From Oscillospiraceae bacterium (GTDB lineage: Bacteria > Bacillota > Clostridia > Oscillospirales > Oscillospiraceae), in assembly GCA_016296045.1 (NCBI GenBank), contig JAEDKB010000110.1:1-5799 (forward strand): DNA of 5,799 bases. Reading direction: 5' to 3'. Shown one piece after another: positions 1 through 4,114 of this stretch (positions are counted from its first letter, which is position 1; every line of letters starts with the position of its first letter). The notes under the pieces are model-generated. The model was given only the letters and a program-made list of their open reading frames with translations. It was not told the DNA's origin and searched no databases. Made by a program: the position numbers and the translations under genes.

Positions 1-79
1 CCAGCTCGGCAGCCATATTGACGGTCGTGATAGTCTTTCCCACGCCGCCCTTTGCGTTAAAAATTGCAGTAGTTCTCAT
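1..79 (-). CDS. parA: ParA-family partition/Walker ATPase, N-terminal fragment
   Basis: Only the first 26 codons are in the window; the gene runs off the left edge. The translation begins MRTTAIFNAKGGVGKT and carries the deviant Walker A motif KGGVGKT (residues 10-16, signature lysines K10 and K15) at the very N-terminus, followed by TITTVNMAAEL. This is the hallmark of ParA/Soj/MinD ATPases, which dimerise on ATP and usually act with a centromere-binding ParB-type partner to segregate DNA. The start is fixed by an AGGAG at 90-86, six bases upstream, and by an ATGA overlap with the stop of the preceding gene. It is the last visible gene of the early operon. A ParA gene beside replication genes suggests that the element can be maintained as an extrachromosomal replicon at some stage, but this is inference. 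The start codon region is complementary to the small RNA predicted at 2725-2789. Whether a ParB follows cannot be seen. Confidence 0.9.
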   Translation of the reverse strand, partial: MRTTAIFNAKGGVGKTITTVNMAAEL

Positions 80-81
80 CT
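64..81 (-). promoter_or_regulatory. Predicted antisense-RNA target over the parA start codon
   Basis: On the plus strand this stretch reads TTGCAGT followed by AGTTCTCATCT. The plus strand at 2724-2742 has the same bases with one extra T, so the small RNA predicted there could pair with parA mRNA from two bases upstream of the ATG into codon 6, leaving a single bulged U. Twelve of the pairs (70-81) are contiguous and include the whole start codon. The Shine-Dalgarno at 90-86 lies just outside but within the ribosome footprint. The complementarity is seen directly; a regulatory role is inference. Confidence 0.55.
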
Positions 82-297
82 TGTTCTCCTTCTTCGTCTT
101 TTTAACTGATCAGCACGCTTGCTGAGCTGAACCGTTTTTTGATATGCATATTGCGATAAAATGAAGTCCGCATCGTGCGTCTTGCGCAGGCGCGCCCGCT
201 CCTCACACTCAGCCTTATACTTCGCGCAAGTGCCGTGGCAAGTCATGGTGCTGTCCCCGCAGGTCTTGCACACGCTTTGCCCGTTGAGCGGCATCAT
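76..297 (-). CDS. Small cysteine-rich, basic-tailed phage protein (73 aa)
   Basis: The protein has an N-terminal cysteine cluster C-x2-C-x6-C-x3-C (C10, C13, C20, C24), followed by a charged, probably helical stretch and a very basic C-terminus (KRRRRRTR). It resembles the small Cys/His proteins found among early genes of Firmicutes phages, with the arrangement CHGTCxKY; a metal-binding role is plausible. No function is known to me. Its start (two ATGs in tandem, 297 and 294) overlaps the TGA of the gene before it, and its own TGA overlaps the parA ATG (ATGA), so it is translationally coupled on both sides. No strong Shine-Dalgarno is visible before this start, which fits dependence on coupling. 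The second ATG would give 72 aa. Confidence 0.75.
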   Translation of the reverse strand: MMPLNGQSVCKTCGDSTMTCHGTCAKYKAECEERARLRKTHDADFILSQYAYQKTVQLSKRADQLKRRRRRTR

Positions 298-476
298 ATC
301 GTCTTAAACGTCTCGCGGATGGGGTATCCGTTGACGATAGCCTCGGCTGTGAAGCAGTGATGCGCCGGATTAACGTGGATGATGATACCGCGCACCGTGT
401 GCGGGATCTCTCGCGTTTTCGGATCATAGAATGCCGTCGGCTTCCACGCATACATATTTCCCACTCGAATTTCCAT
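294..476 (-). CDS. Small conserved-looking phage protein (60 aa), function unknown
   Basis: This is a 60-residue, probably globular protein without a membrane segment or signal peptide. The central part has alternating hydrophobic strands (GIIIHVNPAHHCFTAEAIV), suggesting a small beta-sheet fold. It resembles in style short hypothetical proteins near replication genes of Clostridia phages, but I cannot assign a family. The start is supported by an AGGAGG only about four bases upstream, which overlaps the dnaB stop codon (TAG, 487-485). The gene is separated from dnaB by eight bases, and its TGA overlaps the next gene's ATG. The tight packing supports co-translation in the early operon. Confidence 0.75.
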   Translation of the reverse strand: MEIRVGNMYAWKPTAFYDPKTREIPHTVRGIIIHVNPAHHCFTAEAIVNGYPIRETFKTI

Positions 477-484
477 ATGACCTC

Positions 485-1810
485 CTAAAACGGCAAATCG
501 CCGCTTTCTTTGATTTCTGTAAAATTTACCTGGCCGGCGCAGTTCTTGCCGGCTTCCGCGATTGCCTTTCTGACCTCGCGGTATTTCTCTCCCCTTGTCG
601 GCTCATGCACGCGCATGGTCTGCGTGGAACCATCGAAGTCGAACTCGATTTTTGCCTTTTCGCCTTCTTTGTTTTTCGCGATTTTTAAGATTCGCGTGCT
701 ATAGTTGTCGTCCGGGTCACTCGGATAGAGGATGAATGCTACATCAGCGTCCTGCTCGATCTGACCGCTCTCACGGAATGACGCCATCGTGGGAGGCTTC
801 GGCTTACCGGTCTGTTTCTCGGGCCTCGAAAGCTGTGAAAGCGCGATCACAGCAACGCCGGAGCTCTGCGAGAAGGTGTGCAGCCGCTGGGATATGTTTG
901 TTACTGTCTCATAGCGGTCTTTTCCTTTTTCGTTGATCAGCTGCAAATAGTCTACAAAAATGATCTCAAACCGCTGGTTAAGAGAAACCGCCTGGATGTC
1001 ATGCACGCTCATGCCGGATGCCTCCACGATGGAAAACTGCAGCTTGCTCAACTCAGATGATGCCGTGGCGATCGCCGCCCAGTCCGCGTCATTCAGGTCG
1101 CGCTGCTTGATCTTCAATAGCGGGACCTGGCTCACGTGCGACATAACGCGGTCGGTAAGCTTCCGCGCGCTTGTCTCCAGCGAGAAGAAGCCGACGCGGT
1201 ATATGCGGCTCAGGCAAAGTGCAAATTGAACGGCAAGCAGCGTTTTGCCTGCGCTGGGATAGCCTCCGAGCAAGATCAGATCGCCGCGCTCGGCAAAAAC
1301 CTTTCCGTCTATCCCAGGAATGCCCCATGATAAGTACTCAGGCGTTTCCGTCATGCGATCACAAAAATCTGTCGCCGCCTCCGTAGAGCTGATGGCGCGG
1401 ACTGCGCTGCGCGTGACCATCAGACCGTTGAGCGCGTCCATTGATGCATTTGCCGCCTCCATCGTCTCCGAGGTAGCAAGCTCCGCTGCGGCCGTCTTGA
1501 TGCGTCCGAGTCTGCTCTGCTCCGTCAGAACGCCGGCATAAAACGGGATGTCGCTATGCGCAAACGGCGCAAACTCGACCGCCTGCTTGATGATCGGCTC
1601 ATAGTCTGTTCCGGCCGCATTCAGAACACTGGCCACGCTGATCGGGCTGCCGGAAAAGTGCAGCTTGACGATTTCGCTATAAATGACGCGCAGCGGTTCG
1701 ATGGAAAACGCATCCGGCTTTAGCTTCTCGACCACCTCGCCGATGTCGCTCTGGTCGAGCAGCAGCGCACCGATCACGGCGCACTCTGTCTGCGACAGCC
1801 ATTCAGCCAT
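485..1810 (-). CDS. dnaB: DnaB-type replicative helicase (441 aa)
   Basis: This is a ring helicase that unwinds DNA ahead of the phage replication fork, normally loaded by an initiator or loader. The N-terminal domain (about 1-100) starts with the family pattern ECAVIGALLLDQ. The RecA-like domain has Walker A GGYPSAGKT (182-190), the catalytic-glutamate motif FFSLETS (E212), Walker B IIFVDYLQLI (D287), the SQLSR motif (325-329) and FRESGQIEQDAD (345-356). At 376-383 the usual AKQRNG arginine-finger segment reads KIAKNKEG, with lysine in place of arginine. Length is typical for the family. An upstream in-frame ATG (1939) would add 43 basic residues that are antisense-free overlap with the initiator gene, and it is rejected. 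The ATG at 1810 has GGAGGTGATC just upstream and forms a TGATG overlap with the initiator stop. That gene order, initiator then helicase, matches phage replication modules. Confidence 0.95.
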   Translation of the reverse strand: MAEWLSQTECAVIGALLLDQSDIGEVVEKLKPDAFSIEPLRVIYSEIVKLHFSGSPISVASVLNAAGTDYEPIIKQAVEFAPFAHSDIPFYAGVLTEQSRLGRIKTAAAELATSETMEAANASMDALNGLMVTRSAVRAISSTEAATDFCDRMTETPEYLSWGIPGIDGKVFAERGDLILLGGYPSAGKTLLAVQFALCLSRIYRVGFFSLETSARKLTDRVMSHVSQVPLLKIKQRDLNDADWAAIATASSELSKLQFSIVEASGMSVHDIQAVSLNQRFEIIFVDYLQLINEKGKDRYETVTNISQRLHTFSQSSGVAVIALSQLSRPEKQTGKPKPPTMASFRESGQIEQDADVAFILYPSDPDDNYSTRILKIAKNKEGEKAKIEFDFDGSTQTMRVHEPTRGEKYREVRKAIAEAGKNCAGQVNFTEIKESGDLPF

Positions 1811-2565
1811 CAGATCACCTCCGTGTCCTCTGCCCATCCGCCGGAGTCGGTGCTCTCGATGCAGATCTCGTCCGCGTCCTCCCACTTTCGTCCGTTGAGG
1901 AAGGTGCTGGCGTAGGGCTTTCCGATCCCTCGCTGCCATGCTTCCGTTTTGCCAAGCTTTACGAGAGCGCGCCCGATGTCTGCGATCAGATCATCGTCCG
2001 GTTTAAGCTTGTCCCACGCTTTGACCGCGCCGCTGCGATTCTCGCCGCGCACATTTCTGCGGTAGTACGCCCAAAACCTTTCGAACCGCTCCGGCTTCCA
2101 CTTCGGGACACTTCGCCCCATACCGCCTCTGGGGGTATGGGGGTTATTATCATTTCTTTTATTCATTCCAGTAATTCCGTAGGAATTACAATAAAGTGTA
2201 GCCTCGCCATTTTTGTCTACCCTTGCCTCGCCAAAATTGGCAACCTTGCCAATTTTGTCTACCCTTGTTTCGCCAAAAATACCGAGAAAAATGCGCCGCT
2301 CAGTGTGCAGTTTTCCACCCTTGACCGGCACGATCTCGACCCGGATGAAGCCGAGGTCGGCGAGCTGCGAGATGCACCGGCTGATCGTCCGCTCGCCGCA
2401 TTTGTAGAGCTGGGCGAGGTATTCGTTGCTCGCCCAGCAGTATCCCTTTTCGTCGGCCAGCGCGGACAGGTCGGCATAGAGCAGCTTCGCCTTGTCCGTG
2501 AGCGTCTGATTCCCACGCACCGGCGCCGGAATCACGCCCCAGAATGCCATCTTTGTTTCTCCCAT
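1810..2565 (-). CDS. Phage replication initiator, HTH plus C-terminal initiator domain (251 aa)
   Basis: Residues about 20-77 (LTDKAKLLYADL ... LADLGFIRVE) form a winged helix-turn-helix of the kind used by phage replisome organisers (helix_turn_helix_36 type). Residues about 160-230 (FERFWAYYRR ... AVKAWDKLKP ... YASTFLNGRKWED) match the C-terminal domain of phage O/DnaD-like initiators, whose usual ending is PATWLNGRRWED. The two are joined by a polar linker (95-155) with an internal repeat, FGETRVDKIG (97-106) and FGEARVDKNG (111-120), encoded by the candidate origin repeats. By family, it would bind the origin and recruit the helicase encoded next. The chosen start has GAGGAGG seven bases upstream; an ATG five codons further in (2550) is a weaker alternative. 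A longer frame from 2658 is rejected because it overlaps the 44-aa gene and lacks a ribosome site. Confidence 0.85.
   Translation of the reverse strand: MGETKMAFWGVIPAPVRGNQTLTDKAKLLYADLSALADEKGYCWASNEYLAQLYKCGERTISRCISQLADLGFIRVEIVPVKGGKLHTERRIFLGIFGETRVDKIGKVANFGEARVDKNGEATLYCNSYGITGMNKRNDNNPHTPRGGMGRSVPKWKPERFERFWAYYRRNVRGENRSGAVKAWDKLKPDDDLIADIGRALVKLGKTEAWQRGIGKPYASTFLNGRKWEDADEICIESTDSGGWAEDTEVI
2171..2189. repeat. 8-bp inverted repeat, GTAATTCC-GTA-GGAATTAC
   Basis: Perfect 8-bp arms with a 3-base spacer, within the AT-rich part of the candidate origin and in the coding sequence of the initiator. It could be an extra protein-binding site or a secondary structure in the opened origin. 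On its own it would be weak evidence. Confidence 0.6.
2206..2279. repeat. Two ~31-bp direct repeats (iteron-like) at 42-bp pitch
   Basis: Copy 1 (2206-2237) and copy 2 (2248-2279) differ at only a few positions and share the exact 15-base core TTTTGTCTACCCTTG (2211-2225 and 2253-2267). A partial third element, GCCTCGCCA, occurs at 2201-2209 and again inside copy 1 at 2225-2233, and as GTTTCGCCA at 2267-2275. The 42-base pitch equals four helical turns of B-DNA, which would place bound proteins on one face, and also equals 14 codons, so the reading frame is kept. Confidence 0.8.
2232..2257. repeat. 26-bp near-palindrome, 12-bp perfect arms
   Basis: CAAAATTGGCAA (2232-2243) and TTGCCAATTTTG (2246-2257) are exact reverse complements separated by CC. 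The arms span the junction between the two iteron-like copies, taking the end of copy 1 and the start of copy 2. A dimeric initiator site is a plausible reading. Confidence 0.8.
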
Positions 2566-2666
2566 CTTATCCTCCTCGGTGTATCGAGCCACACAATGAT
2601 GCGCGTCAGCTGCGCGCTCACGGCGCCGACACCGGCGATCAAAAAGAAAACTGTCCATCCGTTCAT
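2532..2666 (-). CDS. Small single-pass membrane protein (44 aa)
   Basis: The frame starts MNGWTVFFLIAGVGAVSAQL and continues TRIIVWLDTPRRIRW to a TGA at 2534-2532. Residues about 4-26 form one hydrophobic, glycine/alanine-containing helix, followed by a basic, aromatic tail, so the positive-inside rule predicts a cytoplasmic C-terminus. The start has AGGGGGT six bases upstream, and its ATG overlaps the TGA of the 185-aa HTH gene (ATGA). The 3' end overlaps the initiator gene by 34 bases in another frame. I do not recognise a family. The evidence for a real gene is the ribosome site, coupling and a clear membrane segment; size and overlap keep confidence moderate. Confidence 0.6.
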   Translation of the reverse strand: MNGWTVFFLIAGVGAVSAQLTRIIVWLDTPRRIRWEKQRWHSGA

Positions 2667-3220
2667 TTTGCTACCCCCTGTAAAAAAGTGTTGCAAAATG
2701 CCGGATTTGTGCTATAATAAGACTTGCAGTTAGTTCTCATCTGAGGACCTGAACGCTTCGACGCGCCAACGTCGGGGCGTTCTTTTTTTGTGCCTGGGTA
2801 CATCACGGACAGCGCACACGCGATGATGTCGCGCAGCTCGCCGGAGATCTCCGCGAAGTCTACTTGCTCGCTCTCGTCGATCGTGCCGTCCTCGGCGATC
2901 TGCATAAGTCTGCGGTAGCGGTCGGCGAAGTCAGCCATGCGGTTGACGAGCTGCAGCGTCGCGGTCGGCAGCTCCTGCACGGTCACTTCCGGCATGATCC
3001 CAAGCGGCGCCGAGCTGTTCTGCAGGTGCTTGATCGGCAGCCAGCTTGCGCCGTAGCGTTTCGTCATAAGCGCGACCGTCTCGTTTGGCGGTACCGTCTC
3101 GCCGGTCTCGTAGGCCTTGACGGAGCTGACGCTCAGATCGAGCACTTCTGCCGCCTTTTCGCGGCTCAGTCCGGCACCGGTTCTGGCCAGTTGATAGATA
3201 TTTGGTTGTTTAGTCTGCAT
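2663..3220 (-). CDS. XRE-type HTH regulator with helical C-terminal domain (185 aa)
   Basis: Residues about 7-57 are an XRE/Cro-type helix-turn-helix (LSREKAAEVLDLSVSSVKAYETG with PP following at 44-45). Residues about 80-140 (LPTATLQLVNRMADFADRYRRL, then IAEDGTIDESEQVDFAEISGELRDII) form a helical domain of a kind I associate with early Clostridia phage regulators. The visible fold is complete by about residue 143. The last ~40 residues are encoded opposite the small-RNA unit and look like low-constraint tail sequence. The start has AAAGGAG about ten bases upstream. The gene lies where cII lies in lambdoid phages, between cro-like genes and the initiator, but it is not a sequence relative that I can claim. 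Its stop overlaps the ATG of the 44-aa membrane protein. Confidence 0.8.
   Translation of the reverse strand: MQTKQPNIYQLARTGAGLSREKAAEVLDLSVSSVKAYETGETVPPNETVALMTKRYGASWLPIKHLQNSSAPLGIMPEVTVQELPTATLQLVNRMADFADRYRRLMQIAEDGTIDESEQVDFAEISGELRDIIACALSVMYPGTKKERPDVGASKRSGPQMRTNCKSYYSTNPAFCNTFLQGVAK
2691..2718 (+). promoter_or_regulatory. Sigma-A-type promoter for antisense small RNA
   Basis: The -35 is TTGCAA (2691-2696, 4 of 6 consensus). A 16-base spacer is followed by a perfect TATAAT -10 (2713-2718), preceded by TGC to give an extended -10 motif (TGnTATAAT). The predicted transcription start is about 2724-2726. It points against the host gene and is followed within 70 bases by a strong terminator. 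Confidence 0.75.
2725..2789 (+). ncRNA. OOP-like antisense small RNA, ~65 nt
   Basis: This is a complete short transcription unit: promoter at 2691-2718, start near 2725, terminator ending at 2789. The RNA would hold two hairpins. The first is GUUCUC-AUCU-GAGGAC (2733-2748, six pairs including one G-U), the second the 13-bp terminator stem. It is fully antisense to the last ~40 codons of the 185-aa HTH gene and lies just upstream of the initiator gene, the position of lambda OOP RNA relative to cII and O. There is no ribosome site or reading frame of note. The 5' end (2724-2742) is complementary, with one bulge, to the parA start region at 64-81, and the loop AUCU of the first hairpin lies within that complementary tract. 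The transcription signals are seen; the targets are inferred. Confidence 0.7.
2751..2789 (+). terminator. Strong intrinsic terminator of the small RNA
   Basis: Arms 2751-2763 and 2770-2782 pair over 13 positions (two U-G wobbles at 2757/2776 and 2758/2775, the rest Watson-Crick) around the loop CGCCAA, followed directly by seven Ts (2783-2789). There is no T-run on the other strand, so it should stop only plus-strand transcription and let the early operon pass. Confidence 0.88.
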
Positions 3221-3251
3221 TGTAAGACATCTCCTTTTGGGTAAAATAAAG

Positions 3252-3503
3252 TTAGGCGGCAGCCATCATTTTTGCCACGTCTTCCGGCGCGATTTGAAGC
3301 ACGCGGATCAGCGTCCAAAGCTCCACGTCTGACCAGCCGCCGTGCTGCAGCCTCTTATTGAGCACGCTTCGATTCATACCGATCCGATCGGCAAGCGCGG
3401 CCTGTGTGCGCAGATGCGCCCGGATCATGTATATCTGCACGATTTCGTTAAAAACGTCTCGCTGTGACTGCGGCGTCCAGATATATTTAATCTTTGGCAT
3501 CAT
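3252..3503 (-). CDS. Small HTH DNA-binding protein (83 aa)
   Basis: A helix-turn-helix is visible at about residues 33-71 (TQAALADRIGMNRSVLNKRLQHGGWSDVELWTLIRVL), giving an XRE-like small regulator in which the helix-turn-helix makes up the C-terminal half after an N-terminal helical extension. Two ATGs in tandem (3503 and 3500) could start it. AAGGAGG lies four bases before the first and seven before the second, so the second (82 aa) may be preferred. The first overlaps the previous gene's TGA as ATGA. It is one of three HTH genes in a row in the early operon; a Cro-like, excisionase-like or other regulatory role cannot be told apart from sequence alone. A 31-base gap without a clear promoter follows. 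Confidence 0.8.
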   Translation of the reverse strand: MMPKIKYIWTPQSQRDVFNEIVQIYMIRAHLRTQAALADRIGMNRSVLNKRLQHGGWSDVELWTLIRVLQIAPEDVAKMMAAA

Positions 3504-3610
3504 TCATCCTCCTTTTCGAGATCTCGACGCATAAAACCGGCGCCGGCGCAGAAGCCGCTGATCCAGATAAGAAGAGCGATTAAGATCGCTTCCGAATAGC
3601 TGAAAATCAT
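3500..3610 (-). CDS. Very small single-pass membrane protein (36 aa)
   Basis: The frame begins MIFSYSEAILIALLIWISGF and ends with the charged tail MRRDLEKEDE. Residues about 7-25 form a single membrane helix, with the charged C-terminus after it. The start has AAGGAGG four bases upstream, its ATG overlaps the stop of the Cro-like gene (ATGA) and its TGA overlaps the next ATG. A longer frame is open upstream to 3943 but would run antiparallel to no known feature and through the leader hairpins, so the short start is chosen. Function is unknown; small coupled membrane proteins in early phage operons are sometimes involved in host takeover or exclusion, which is only a suggestion. Confidence 0.65.
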   Translation of the reverse strand: MIFSYSEAILIALLIWISGFCAGAGFMRRDLEKEDE

Positions 3611-3804
3611 GCGCCCTCCTTTTCTACACCGAGCAGCTCGTCGGTCGTGCAGTGCAGCTCGGCAGCGATCCTGCGGATCATATCGCAGTTGGGGCTCGAT
3701 CCGCATTCCCACTTGGACAGCGTGGTCTGCGGTACACCCAGCCGTTCCGCAAGCTGCACCTGCGTCAATCCTGCACGCAGTCTGATTTCTTTCAGTTTCA
3801 ACAA
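3607..3804 (-). CDS. Cro-like XRE-family repressor (65 aa), TTG start
   Basis: This is a compact single-domain helix-turn-helix protein, residues about 4-58 (LKEIRLRAGLTQVQLAERLG, VPQTTLSKWECG, then an IRRIAAELHCTTDELLG ending). It fits Cro/XRE regulators exactly in size and ends soon after the fifth helix. No ATG fits the domain; the start is one of two tandem TTG codons (3804 or 3801), with AAAGGAGAG six or nine bases upstream. As the first gene of the early operon, facing the CI-like repressor, it is the natural Cro counterpart and should bind the operators at 4010-4094 (inference). It is preceded by a leader of about 190 bases with two hairpins. An in-frame ATG at 3912 would add 36 residues through the hairpin and is rejected. 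Confidence 0.85.
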   Translation of the reverse strand: MLKLKEIRLRAGLTQVQLAERLGVPQTTLSKWECGSSPNCDMIRRIAAELHCTTDELLGVEKEGA

Positions 3805-3826
3805 ATGTATCTCTCCTTTCTTTTTC

Positions 3827-3869
3827 CGAAGCCCCTGCGGGCACGGCCGCAGGCTCGTCCCGGGCTTCG
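3827..3869 (-). promoter_or_regulatory. Leader hairpin before the Cro-like gene
   Basis: Outer arms CGAAGCCC (3827-3834) and GGGCTTCG (3862-3869) and inner arms CTGCGG (3835-3840) and CCGCAG (3847-3852) are exact complements. They give a 14-bp stem with a 9-base bulge on one side and a 6-base loop. It lies just upstream of the Shine-Dalgarno at 3820-3811. No T-run follows on either strand, so it is not an ordinary terminator. Confidence 0.55.
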
Positions 3870-3924
3870 ACGATAATGGTTTGAGTAAAAAATGCGATGA
3901 GGAAACATCCATGGCATGGAATGC

Positions 3925-3946
3925 GCAGTGCGCCGTGCCGCACTGC
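3925..3946 (-). promoter_or_regulatory. Second hairpin in the early leader
   Basis: GCAGTGCG (3925-3932) and CGCACTGC (3939-3946) form a perfect 8-bp GC-rich stem with a 6-base loop. There is no T-run on either side. It directly abuts the -35 of the rightward promoter (3947) and would be in the 5' leader of the leftward early transcript. Confidence 0.55.
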
Positions 3947-3974
3947 TTGACAGGCGTTTAATTGCTGTGATAAT
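3947..3974 (+). promoter_or_regulatory. Rightward promoter of the lysogeny genes
   Basis: A perfect TTGACA (3947-3952), a 16-base spacer and GATAAT (3969-3974, 5 of 6), with TGT just before it as an extended -10. The predicted start is near 3981, giving a leader of about 134 bases before the repressor. I found no better rightward promoter closer to the gene. Confidence 0.65.
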
Positions 3975-4004
3975 ATTCATGCAACGATTAACGCCTATAT
4001 GCGT

Positions 4005-4033
4005 ATAATAATTTCGAAATTCGAATTTGTCAA
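4005..4033 (-). promoter_or_regulatory. Leftward early promoter
   Basis: On the minus strand, TTGACA (4033-4028) and TATTAT (4010-4005) are separated by exactly 17 bases. The predicted start is near 3998. The spacer is filled by operator-like site 1 (4010-4030), so a repressor bound there would block the polymerase. It drives the Cro-like gene and probably the whole early operon. Confidence 0.8.
4010..4030. promoter_or_regulatory. Operator-like site 1
   Basis: The pattern is AATTTC, seven bases, GAATTTGT; it includes the 12-bp perfect palindrome AAATTCGAATTT (4017-4028). It fills the spacer of the early promoter. The same pattern with the same spacing recurs at site 3. Confidence 0.6.
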
Positions 4034-4039
4034 TGCCTT

Positions 4040-4062
4040 AAATTCAAAATTCGAAAATTTGT
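4040..4062. promoter_or_regulatory. Operator-like site 2
   Basis: AAATTC (4040-4045), seven bases, then GAAAATTTGT (4053-4062): the same pattern as sites 1 and 3 with a two-base insertion in the right half. It begins 30 bases from site 1 and lies upstream of the early promoter's -35. Confidence 0.45.
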
Positions 4063-4073
4063 AAGGGTTGCAC

Positions 4074-4094
4074 AATTTCAGAAATTGAATTTGT
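4074..4094. promoter_or_regulatory. Operator-like site 3, in the repressor leader
   Basis: AATTTC (4074-4079), seven bases, GAATTTGT (4087-4094). It sits inside a longer imperfect palindrome (4070-4096) with GCACAATTTCA against TGAATTTGTGC, 10 of 11 arm positions complementary. It lies between the rightward promoter and the repressor's ribosome site, so binding here could act as a roadblock or give autoregulation. Confidence 0.55.
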
Positions 4095-4114
4095 GCGTTT
4101 TGCGGAGGAAATTT

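Larger units (their letters stand above)
2140..2280. other. Candidate replication origin inside the initiator gene
   Basis: This segment encodes the linker of the initiator and holds, from left to right, an AT-rich stretch (2141-2200) containing an 8-bp inverted repeat, then two direct repeats (2206-2237 and 2248-2279), with a 26-bp near-palindrome between them. Iterons plus an AT-rich unwinding region within the initiator gene are known from phage lambda (ori in gene O) and several Firmicutes phages. The repeats are directly visible; origin function is inferred from this arrangement. Confidence 0.55.

Noticed and set aside
1811..1939. Longer start of the helicase, adding 43 residues
   Set aside because: The extra segment is arginine-rich, lies wholly within the end of the initiator gene in another frame and has no ribosome site. 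The ATG at 1810 has a near-perfect one and a clean family N-terminus.
2566..2658. Longer start of the initiator, adding 31 residues
   Set aside because: It lacks a ribosome site and overlaps the 44-aa membrane protein. The extension has no domain character, while the ATG at 2565 has GAGGAGG.
2137..2733. Plus-strand 198-codon frame opposite the initiator
   Set aside because: It mirrors the initiator gene and contains the origin repeats. No ribosome site, and its protein has no recognisable pattern.
3220..3247. Possible plus-strand promoter, TTGTAA-16-TAAAAT
   Set aside because: Both hexamers are imperfect, there is no extended -10, and no terminator or gene follows on that strand; AT-rich intergenic sequence explains it.
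3910..3961. 16-codon plus-strand frame MAWNAQCAVPHCLTGV after a GAGG
   Set aside because: No promoter is seen upstream, it ends in the -35 region of the lysogeny promoter, and it overlaps a hairpin; there is no support for a leader peptide.
3798..3980. Minus-strand 60-codon frame in the early leader
   Set aside because: No Shine-Dalgarno, arginine-rich content typical of non-coding GC sequence, and it runs through both leader hairpins and the start of the Cro-like gene.
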